Shown piece after piece: positions 44,500 to 51,923 of a DNA stretch of 64,000 nucleotides. The translations under genes and the position numbers were made by a program. Source of the DNA: Deltaproteobacteria bacterium. GTDB taxonomy: Bacteria; Desulfobacterota; Desulfobacteria; Desulfobacterales; JAFDMD01. The stretch spans positions 1-64,000 of the forward strand of contig JAFDMF010000002.1 of NCBI GenBank assembly GCA_019306065.1. Reading direction: 5' to 3'. Within the stretch, counting starts at the first letter, position 1. Every line of letters begins with the position of its first letter. Below the pieces are notes generated by a model. That model had not been told where the DNA came from. It ran no database searches and saw only the letters and a list, made by a program, of their open reading frames with translations.

Positions 44500-45703
44500 A
44501 ATCGGTTTATAAAAGAAAACTATCTCCGTATGAAAGACTTTTTCTGGCAAAAACAGACGACAAACAATTTTTTAGCAATCAAGGAATAATAGAAGGCGAA
44601 GGCGTTTTAGATAAAAAATTATGAGAAAAAGCGGTTGATAAAGCAACAGAGGCAAATCCGGGCGACAGAGTAATATTACGAGGCAAATTAATGGCAAGCA
44701 AATGGGTCGATTCTCAAAAAACGCTGAGAGTAAGAGAGATTGAAGATACAAAATGGGACGGTTTAAATTCTAATAACATACCGTATCTTCCGGACAAATT
44801 ATGTCCTATAAACGGTCCCGTATGCGAGGTCATATTAATTCATGGGAAGAAAAACGAGTCGTCATAAATTCTTTACATTCCGCTATGGACGGACAAGGCG
44901 CTATAGCATGGGCATTAGACATCTTTCGGGCATTACGAGAAGAAGCGCCGATAGGTTCAAATTCAAAATTAACAGATATAGAATTATCCAAATCCTTAAT
45001 TAATAAAAGCCTACCCGAAATATCAAATAAATATATTGCGCCTACAGGAAAACCGGATAATTATGAAAAAGGGGCGATATGGATCAGAAAAACCGTAAAA
45101 GGATTTATAAATAAAGCTATACCTCAAATCGGTATTATACTTGCAAAAGAGGCATGGAAACTTTCAAACGGTAAATTTTGTATTATGATACCTGTAGATT
45201 TAAGACGTAGAAACAAAAAAATAACTTCAGTCGGCAATCTAACCGGCAACCTGTTTATTGAAATTGATAAAAATTCTACAATTAAAGATATACAAAAAAA
45301 AATTATCTATCAGTTAAGGCATTATTACGAATGTATGCTTCCCAAAAATATTAATATTGTCAAATACATTCCGATTAAACTTTTACATTCAAGCTTAAAA
45401 AAAGTAGCCGAACAAAAAAATAAAACGGGTCTATTTACATATTCGAGTATGATAACCCATCTTGGAAGAATTCCTGTTAATGCTTTATGCGGCAGAGGGT
45501 TTGTAGGAAAAACATGGTATGGCGCAAATTCAATGTCCGGCGACGATCTACCGCCTTTGCTTGTATCAATTTCCGAAACGGAATCGATTAATAATCATAC
45601 GAATATTCTTATAGGCATATCAAAACCATTAGCTTCAAAAGGCAGATTGGAAAAAATTGTAACTGCTATTATTAACGAAATAGGACTTCCCTTACTACAA
45701 TAA
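44496..45703 (+). pseudogene. Condensation/acyltransferase-domain protein broken by a TGA and a frameshift
   Basis: ATG 44496 overlaps the M50 stop. It reads 'SPYERLFLAKTDDKQFF' to an in-frame TGA (44622-44624, 'LDKKL*EKAVDKATEANPG', where relatives have Trp), then continues to ~44865, where the frame moves by -1 (one base short in 'aagaaaaacgag'). The second part shows the condensation motif 'LHSAMDGQGAIAWALDIFRA' (HxxxDG) and 'PVDLRRRNKKITSVGNLTGN' to TAA 45703. The fold is shared by NRPS condensation domains and WS/DGAT-type acyltransferases. Read together the parts make a ~400-residue protein. Confidence 0.65.
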
Positions 45704-45862
45704 AAATAAGACTAAATAATAAAAGTAAAAATTCATCTCTTTTTCCTGCATTGCCTGTTTCGATAGGATAGTTTAAAAACGCAATTGCAAACTGCGCTCT
45801 TAAAAGGTAGGGACATGGCAGAAGTCGGAAGCGCTAATAATGGATGATTATAAAAATTAACC

Positions 45863-45880
45863 CCCCCTCAAACGAGGGGG
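45863..45880 (+). terminator. GC-rich hairpin terminator after the condensation-domain gene
   Basis: CCCCCTC (45863-45869), loop AAAC, GAGGGGG (45874-45880), then an AT-rich tail 'atttaatttt'. The most GC-rich stem in the window; it ends the 41.8-45.7 kb island. Confidence 0.65.
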
Positions 45881-45995
45881 ATTTAATTTTGAAATACTTT
45901 TTTATAAAAATTTTGCAAATAGTTTAAAGATACAAAAACATAATATTATATTCCGTGGATAGATGTCGTCCGCAATTTCTGTATCTTTTATATCT

Positions 45996-47588
45996 CTATT
46001 CTATTATATTTCCCTTATTATCTATCTGCTTACCGAATTTCATTACTATAAACCAAAGCAATACAATACCGGCTATTAAGCTTATCCAAGAGGCTATTCC
46101 CAAACCTGCAGGTATAAATCCTAATACAATTGCAAGCAGAGCGGCTGTTACTGCGTAAGGTATCTGAGTTCTTACATGGTCTGTATGATCCGAGCCTGCC
46201 GCCATAGAAGATAAAATTGTAGTATCGGAAATAGGCGAGCAGTGATCTCCGAATACCGCTCCTGTTAACACCGCTCCCATAGTAGCGGTCATTATGGATG
46301 TAACCTCTCCGGGAGCGCTTGATAACGCTGCCGCTATCGGAATAACTATAGGCATTAAAATAGAATTTGTTCCCCAAGAAGTTCCTGTGGCAAACGCTAT
46401 AATACACGCTATTATAAAGGTAATTAAAGGCAGCCATTGTCCCGAAAGCACGCCCCGCGTTCCCTCTATAAGCCATCCCGCAAGTTGCATTTCGCTTATA
46501 ACCGCTTTTAATGCAAAAGCAAGGGCTAATATAATAACTGCGGTCATCATGGTCTTTACTCCTGCAACCCATGAATCTACCGTAGCTTTAAGAGAGAGTT
46601 TTCCTTTTAAAATAGCCATTGAGCCGGCTATCATCGAACCGATAAATGCAGCCCATGTTAAAACTACCGAAGCGTCCGCATCGCCGTAGGCGTCTTTTAT
46701 GGATTTGCCCGCCTCCATGCCGCCGCCATTATACCATAGCCCTATAATCGTAATCATAACAAATCCCAAAATAGGAATTAAAGCGTCGGATATTGAGTAA
46801 GGAATGCCTTTTACCGGTTCCAGATCAGGGTCGTCCGCTACAAGAGGCTCGGAGTCGGACGCATATACCGCTCCTGTTTTTCTCGCTCTTATTTCAGCTT
46901 TTAACATAGCGCCGTAATCTTTTTTTTGAAAAATAAGAAAAAATACTAATAGTATCGCAAAAATTGAATAGAATCTAAAAGGGATTGTCTGAAAAAATAC
47001 AAGCATTGAGTTTGCTTCTATATTTGCGGCTTCAAGACCGGAGGCTATAAGCCCCAGTTCCATAGCTATCCATGTTGACAAAGGCGCCATAGAAGATATC
47101 GGCGCCGCGGTAGAATCTATAATATAAGCAAGTTTTTCTCTCGATATTTTTTGCTTATCAGTTATAGGTCTCATAGTATTTCCGACAATCATAGAGTTTG
47201 CGTAATCGTCAAAAAATATTGCAACCCCCATCATTGCGGTGGCAACCATTGTAGATTTAATTCCCGTGGCTTTTTTTATTAAAGCGTCTGCAATAGCGCG
47301 GGTGCCGCCCATTTTCCCTATAATCCCTATCATGCCTCCTATTGCCAGACAAAAGGTTAATATTCCAATATTCCATGAGTCCGCAAGAGATTTTTCAACT
47401 ATAAAGGTTGAAAAAGTCTCCGTAAGCCCTTTGAGCGGATTATAGTCGTTAATAATTGTAGCCCCTACAAATACGCCGAAAAGCAGGGAAACAATAACCT
47501 GCCTTTTCCATATAGCCAGAGCAATGGCTAATATTGCAGGCAGCAACGCCAAAGGTCCGTAAATCAAGTCAGTCGTTTGGGTTTCCAT
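45996..47588 (-). CDS. nhaC: NhaC-family Na+/H+ antiporter
   Basis: 530 residues, ~12 membrane helices. 'PLALLPAILAIALAIWKRQV', 'FDDYANSMIVGNTMRPITDK', 'DSTAAPISSMAPLSTWIAME', 'GTSWGTNSILMPIVIPIAAA' and 'VFGDHCSPISDTTILSSMAA' are NhaC landmarks; the acidic 'FFDDYAN' probably lines the ion path. Exchanges Na+ for H+ across the inner membrane; such genes also include amino acid antiporters. AAGGAGA precedes the ATG. Monocistronic. Confidence 0.93.
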   Translation of the reverse strand: METQTTDLIYGPLALLPAILAIALAIWKRQVIVSLLFGVFVGATIINDYNPLKGLTETFSTFIVEKSLADSWNIGILTFCLAIGGMIGIIGKMGGTRAIADALIKKATGIKSTMVATAMMGVAIFFDDYANSMIVGNTMRPITDKQKISREKLAYIIDSTAAPISSMAPLSTWIAMELGLIASGLEAANIEANSMLVFFQTIPFRFYSIFAILLVFFLIFQKKDYGAMLKAEIRARKTGAVYASDSEPLVADDPDLEPVKGIPYSISDALIPILGFVMITIIGLWYNGGGMEAGKSIKDAYGDADASVVLTWAAFIGSMIAGSMAILKGKLSLKATVDSWVAGVKTMMTAVIILALAFALKAVISEMQLAGWLIEGTRGVLSGQWLPLITFIIACIIAFATGTSWGTNSILMPIVIPIAAALSSAPGEVTSIMTATMGAVLTGAVFGDHCSPISDTTILSSMAAGSDHTDHVRTQIPYAVTAALLAIVLGFIPAGLGIASWISLIAGIVLLWFIVMKFGKQIDNKGNIIE

Positions 47589-48042
47589 TATGAGTTCTCC
47601 TTATCAAAAAAAAATTAAAGTTAAAAAAACAGTGGCAATCTTTTATACTTAATTGCAGTCTGTTTTCGAATTAAAATGGCGGTATTATAATACATTATAA
47701 AGCGATATAAAAAAAGAAGGGAAGTCTGCAATTGTTTCTTTATTATTATATTGAAAATATTAATATTTTCAATATATATTGTCTTATAAAAGTTCATACT
47801 TTTTAATATTATTGAGGTATAATAATTTTTTTATAATATATAATAATAACTTATTGATAAAACATAACTTTATTTCTTGTCAAGTCTAAACTCCTTTTAA
47901 ACCTATTTTCACCTGTTTTTTTATTAGCTTGACAGAGGCGGTAAAAGCGCATATCTGCTTTTTATCCGTCTTGCAAACTCTTGGGTTTTCCGGTTTCGAA
48001 GGATAGATCGCGTCAACTTTATATCTCAAATATAATAAAAAT
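47589..48042. other. Intergenic region between divergent nhaC and pilY1-like genes
   Basis: AT-rich; contains a 30-bp perfect palindrome at 47747-47776 and no credible coding frame. Presumably the promoters of both flanking genes. Confidence 0.55.
47747..47776. repeat. 30-bp perfect palindrome in a divergent promoter region
   Basis: A 15-bp half (TATATTGAAAATATT) is followed with no spacer by its exact complement. Zero-loop symmetry suits a dimeric protein-binding site better than an RNA hairpin. Confidence 0.65.
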
Positions 48043-49608
48043 ATGATAAAAATCCAAAACGAGCTATATAAAAGATTAGTCATAGTTACGATTTTAATAA
48101 TATTCGGATATAAAACCGCAGATGCCGTAAATAATGCCGAAAGAAAAATATATACTTATACCGAGAAAACAACCGATCTTACCGATGCTTCTAACCGATT
48201 TGAAAATTCCAATACTTTTCTTACTCCGGCTATGCTGAACGTTATTACCCAAGAAGAAAAAGAAAACCTAATAAAAAAAATTCAGGCAAAAAATAAAGCC
48301 ATTATGCCAAAATCTATTATAAATTCGGAACAGATAGCGGAGTATGAAGATAAACAATTGGTTTTTGCGCTGGCAGACGGGATACTCCGCTGCTTTGACC
48401 TTAATAGTTCTGAAGAATTATGGGCTTTTATTCCTCCGGATCAATTAATCCGTTTATACTTATTAATTAACCAACCGACTAATTATCTTACAAACTCGCC
48501 TTATGTTATATTTGAAAACCAAACTTACAAAATAATTTTATTCGGAGAAGGCGGCAAAGGAAAAAAATATTATGCACTTGATATAACATCTTGGCGGCGT
48601 CCGGTATTTCTTTATGATATAAATGAAAAGCATATTGCTTATGCAAAAGAAAAACAGGGCGAATCCCGCGGCGCTGCCGATACATGTAAAATCAAAACAA
48701 GCCAAGATACCGCGGAAGATATATTTCTTATACCCGGCGGCTACGATGCTAATAATTCGCGGGGCAGAGCCCTTTTTACCGTAAAAGTATCGGATGGAAT
48801 CTTATCCGGTTTTAATTTTAATCATAGTAATTACGTTAAGATAGATCGTTCCATAATTAACGCCTCCTGCTTTGACCATGACGGGGACAGAATCTCCGAT
48901 ATAATTTATGCCGGAGATTCTGGAGGAAATCTTTTTGCAATAAACGACAAAAATACAGACGGAAATTGGCAAATAACAAAGCTTTTTTCCGCTCCCATAG
49001 AAGACGGATTTGAAAAAAAAATATTTTATGCCCCTAAAGCAAGCGCTGCAAGCTGGGGAGAATATATTTTTTTCGGCACGGGAGACATGACAGAGCCTTA
49101 TGATACGGAGGTTGCAAACCGTTTTTATGCTATAAAAAACAGCCGGGACGAGGATTGCATGGAAATAACCGAAGATGATCTTGTAAATCTTACGGATAAG
49201 CTTATTTTATCTCAAAATAAAATCGAAATACTCAAACAGATTGAAAATAAAAAAGGATGGTATATAAAACTTACCGAAAAAGGAGAAAAACTTGCCGGTT
49301 CTCCGATACTTTTTGCAGGCAGTTTATATTTTACAACATATACCCCGAATCCGAATTTTAAATCGGAGCGTTATGGCAAAGCCAGACTTTATACCCTTAA
49401 TTATAAAAATGGACCAACCGCCGCATATTCGGAAGAACAAGCGCGTCCTTTATCCGAAATAATAGGAGAAGGGATGCCGTCTGCGCCTACAATAAAAATA
49501 TTAAAAAACTCTTCCGAGTTACATATAAAAACCGGAGATAAAGTTATTACAAAACAGCCTGCTAACATTCCGAATTTAAGCGTCTATTTTTGGAGACAAA
49601 TTGATTAA
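48043..49608 (+). CDS. Short PilY1-like beta-propeller protein
   Basis: 521 residues with a signal anchor or signal peptide at residues ~12-28 ('LVIVTILIIFGYKTADA'). The body is a PilC/PilY1 beta-propeller: 'LWAFIPPDQLIRLY' (typical FIP motif), 'IILFGEGGKGKKYYALDIT', the Ca2+-binding loop 'FDHDGDRISDIIYAGDSGGN' and 'FFGTGDMTEPYDTEV'. Full PilY1 is ~1000 residues with an N-terminal von Willebrand-type domain; that part is absent here. PilY1 proteins sit at type IV pilus tips. It may work with the pilin-like exported protein at 1-2827 (speculative). Confidence 0.75.
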   Translation: MIKIQNELYKRLVIVTILIIFGYKTADAVNNAERKIYTYTEKTTDLTDASNRFENSNTFLTPAMLNVITQEEKENLIKKIQAKNKAIMPKSIINSEQIAEYEDKQLVFALADGILRCFDLNSSEELWAFIPPDQLIRLYLLINQPTNYLTNSPYVIFENQTYKIILFGEGGKGKKYYALDITSWRRPVFLYDINEKHIAYAKEKQGESRGAADTCKIKTSQDTAEDIFLIPGGYDANNSRGRALFTVKVSDGILSGFNFNHSNYVKIDRSIINASCFDHDGDRISDIIYAGDSGGNLFAINDKNTDGNWQITKLFSAPIEDGFEKKIFYAPKASAASWGEYIFFGTGDMTEPYDTEVANRFYAIKNSRDEDCMEITEDDLVNLTDKLILSQNKIEILKQIENKKGWYIKLTEKGEKLAGSPILFAGSLYFTTYTPNPNFKSERYGKARLYTLNYKNGPTAAYSEEQARPLSEIIGEGMPSAPTIKILKNSSELHIKTGDKVITKQPANIPNLSVYFWRQID

Positions 49609-49651
49609 AGGAAAAACGAAGGCAGGTGAACGGAAGAACAGTTAAAAAAAA

Positions 49652-49795
49652 TAATAAAGGGATTTCTCGCTTCGCTCGACAGGACAGGCTTCTTATTTTG
49701 GCAGACTTTTAATATAACATAACGGCTTTTTACTTGTCATTTCAACAGCGCAGCGAGAAAAAATTTCATAATAAAAATATAAACAGAGAAACAAC
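49652..49795. repeat. Dispersed palindromic repeat, family A, full copy with enlarged centre
   Basis: 'gggatttctcgcttcgctcg' at the left and 'cttgtcatttcaacagcgca' then 'gcgagaaaaaatttcataat' at the right, with ~70 bp between, then the shared 'aaatataaacagagaaa' tail. Confidence 0.75.
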
Positions 49796-49839
49796 TATTA
49801 TTAAAGATAGTTAAACACAAGAAATGATGATAATCTCCA

Positions 49840-49883
49840 AAAGCCCTCTGTCCAACAAAGTATCTTATTGGACAGAGGGCTTT
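49840..49883. repeat. Hairpin repeat, family B, upstream of a TPM gene
   Basis: Arms 49840-49855 (AAAGCCCTCTGTCCAA) and 49868-49883 pair perfectly over 16 bp; the loop 'caaagtatctta' shares AACAAAGTAT with the copy at 63388. The gene's ribosome-binding site follows 4 bp later. Confidence 0.75.
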
Positions 49884-49897
49884 AAATAGAGGAACTT

Positions 49898-50572
49898 ATG
49901 CCAAAATTTAAAATAACAGATAAAAAAAAAGATATAATCAAAAACGCCGTAACACAGGCAGAGAGTAAAACATCCGGAGAAATTGCAGTAGCTTTTATAA
50001 AAGAAAGCTCAAACTACGCTCTTTATGAACTTATTTTTGCCGTTATTGCCGGTTTTATATATTTTGTAACAATAACCCTTTTTGCTCACAATATACAAAG
50101 CTGGCTTCAAAGCAAATTTTGGGATTATAACACAGCTTACCTGCTTTCTTTTTACGGCTTTTCCACCTTTCTATTTATTTCCGCAGTCTATTTCATAGCA
50201 AATATATCTTATATAGACAGATTAATAACACCGAAAAAAGTTATGAAAAAAAAGGTTCGTCAAAGGGCGTTACGCTATTTTATAGAATCCGGCGTATGTT
50301 ATACAAAAAAAAAAACAGGGATTCTTATATTTATATCCATTTTAGAACATAGAGTCGAACTGATAGCAGACAAAGGAATATCCCAAAAAATAGAGGCTGC
50401 AAAGTGGAACAGAATAGTTAATCATATTATCGAAGGAATTAAAAAAGATAAAATCGCTCAACATCTGTCTAATGCCGTATCGGAATGCGGCGATCTGCTG
50501 GCAAAACATTTTCCTATAAAAAAAGATGATATAAACGAGCTTTCAGACGACATCAAAGTTTTGGAGAAATAA
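49898..50572 (+). CDS. Membrane-anchored TPM-domain protein
   Basis: 224 residues. An N-terminal TPM start ('AVTQAESKTSGEIAVAFIKE') is followed by two membrane segments inserted at ~45-65 and ~85-108 and then the rest of the TPM fold ('ALRYFIESGVCYTKKKTGIL', 'VELIADKGISQKIEAAKWNR'). TPM proteins have phosphatase or chaperone roles in plants; the bacterial role is unclear. Two bp upstream of a second TPM gene, the usual pair arrangement; the LemA gene often found with them is missing here. Confidence 0.85.
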   Translation: MPKFKITDKKKDIIKNAVTQAESKTSGEIAVAFIKESSNYALYELIFAVIAGFIYFVTITLFAHNIQSWLQSKFWDYNTAYLLSFYGFSTFLFISAVYFIANISYIDRLITPKKVMKKKVRQRALRYFIESGVCYTKKKTGILIFISILEHRVELIADKGISQKIEAAKWNRIVNHIIEGIKKDKIAQHLSNAVSECGDLLAKHFPIKKDDINELSDDIKVLEK

Positions 50573-50573
50573 A

Positions 50574-51329
50574 ATGTATAAAAAAATAATCTTTGCGCTT
50601 ACATTCCTTTTATTAACTAATACTGCCTTTGCTTTGGAGGTTCCTAAACTTAAAGAAAGAATAAACGATTATGCCGAAATACTTGCCCCAAACCAAGAAG
50701 CCGAACTGGAAAATCTTTTAAAAAATGCCGAAACTCGCACATCTTCTCAAATTGCGCTGCTTACAATTACGAGTTTAGAAAAAGAAAACCTCGAAGATTT
50801 CTCATTAAAAGTTATAGAAACGTGGAAACTCGGACAAAAAAATAAAGATAACGGCGTTCTTCTGCTTATAGCTTTAAAAGAAAAAAAAATCCGTATAGAA
50901 GTCGGCTACGGATTAGAAGCGGTTTTAACAGACGCTAAAAGCGGATTTATAATAAGAAACATTATTGCGCCCCATTTTAAAAAAAAAAAATTTTATACGG
51001 GAATAAAAGAAGGGCTTGCCGCAATATACGGCTTTGCGTCAAAAGAATATCAGGTATCGGACCAAGAATTGGCACAGTATGAAAAAACCGAAAAACAAAA
51101 AGAAACATCCCATCTTCCCGGCGCCGTATTAGTGTTGATAGTTATGCTTTTATTCGGAGGATTAGGAAGAAGAAGCGGAAAAGGCGGCGGAATACTTCCA
51201 TGGCTTGTAGTAGGAAGCATGTTGGGAAGCGGAAGAAGAAGCTCTAGCGGATTTGGCGGCGGATTCGGAGGAGGATTTTCCGGAGGAGGAGGCGGATTCG
51301 GAGGAGGAGGCGCTTCCGGCGGATGGTAA
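50574..51329 (+). CDS. Secreted or membrane TPM-domain protein with glycine-rich tail (YgcG family)
   Basis: 251 residues: signal peptide ('FLLLTNTAFALEVP'), TPM domain ('RINDYAEILAPNQEAELENL', 'EVGYGLEAVLTDAKSGFIIR'), a membrane helix at ~180-197 and a C-terminal tail almost wholly Gly/Ser/Phe ending 'GGGGFGGGGASGGW'. This layout is characteristic of YgcG-like proteins. Paired with the preceding gene. Confidence 0.9.
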   Translation: MYKKIIFALTFLLLTNTAFALEVPKLKERINDYAEILAPNQEAELENLLKNAETRTSSQIALLTITSLEKENLEDFSLKVIETWKLGQKNKDNGVLLLIALKEKKIRIEVGYGLEAVLTDAKSGFIIRNIIAPHFKKKKFYTGIKEGLAAIYGFASKEYQVSDQELAQYEKTEKQKETSHLPGAVLVLIVMLLFGGLGRRSGKGGGILPWLVVGSMLGSGRRSSSGFGGGFGGGFSGGGGGFGGGGASGGW

Positions 51330-51503
51330 AAAATTTCTTTTTATTCAAAAAACTTTTTTATCCCGTATCTATTAATGTATACGCTGTTTACCACAACATA
51401 TTGTATAAAATTTCTTGACACACACAATATATAGGATTATATCCTTCGCAAAAAATAATGCTAATTCTATAAAATAGTATAGCATAACATGAAAGGAGAT
51501 TCT

Positions 51504-51701
51504 ATGAGTAAACCGAGAAATATAAATAAATATCATTTTAAAGTAGGTAACAAAGTTATGCATGGAGGTATAACTAACAATTTGGAACGACGTGAAAATG
51601 AGCATAAACAAAAATGGCCAAAAGGTCATATCTTAAAAGTTGGTAATATAACGACAGAAGAAGGCGCTCGCTCTTGGGAAAAAACAGAAGGCTTCTCTTA
51701 A
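51504..51701 (+). CDS. Small GIY-YIG-like protein
   Basis: 65 residues. 'NKVMHGGITNNLERRENEHK' resembles the GIY-YIG/URI start (a 'hGGITN.LERR..EH' version), followed by 'HILKVGNITTEEGARSWEK'. The start ATG 51504 is set by AAAGGAGA at 51491-51498; an in-frame ATG at 51489 would precede that site. Lone small genes of this type occur widely; function unknown. A broken gene of a similar class is at 62042. Confidence 0.6.
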   Translation: MSKPRNINKYHFKVGNKVMHGGITNNLERRENEHKQKWPKGHILKVGNITTEEGARSWEKTEGFS

Positions 51702-51752
51702 TTCGTTGAGGTTAGCGTTAATATAATAGTTTTACATCTTCCTTTAGTTAGT

Positions 51753-51848
51753 TTCTGTAGAAACGATCCATTTTTTGCTTGGTATTGGCGTTGGATAAAA
51801 ACTTTAATCCGCCTTAATTAAAAAAAAATAAAACATTTTTCTACAGAA
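51753..51848. repeat. Hairpin repeat with 'TTCnGTAGAAACGA' end, upstream of nrdD
   Basis: TTCTGTAGAAA (51753-51763) pairs with 51838-51848. The element at 5273-5322 begins with the same 'GTAGAAACGA' next to a different, still complementary stem, and a half copy lies at 30166-30180 ('ctcgtttctacagg'). The interior carries 'gcgttggataaaaactttaa', the inverse of the family B interior. Confidence 0.55.
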
Positions 51849-51923
51849 GCCGGAAAGGTTTTATATATAACGCTCATCTTTTTTAATAAAAAATTCTAAA
51901 ACATCTTAATCGGAGAAAGCCAA

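Noticed and set aside
42521-44624. UGA as a sense (Trp) codon for the whole genome
   Set aside because: Ordinary genes end at TGA (ygeY, dctQ, dctM, the FecCD-type permease), and TGG is used freely for Trp, including in the island. Kept only as a local hypothesis.
44801-45703. The condensation-domain protein as an intact 300-residue gene starting at 44801
   Set aside because: The first ~20 codons overlap the other frame of the same protein, and the family N-terminus lies upstream in the frame beginning at 44496.
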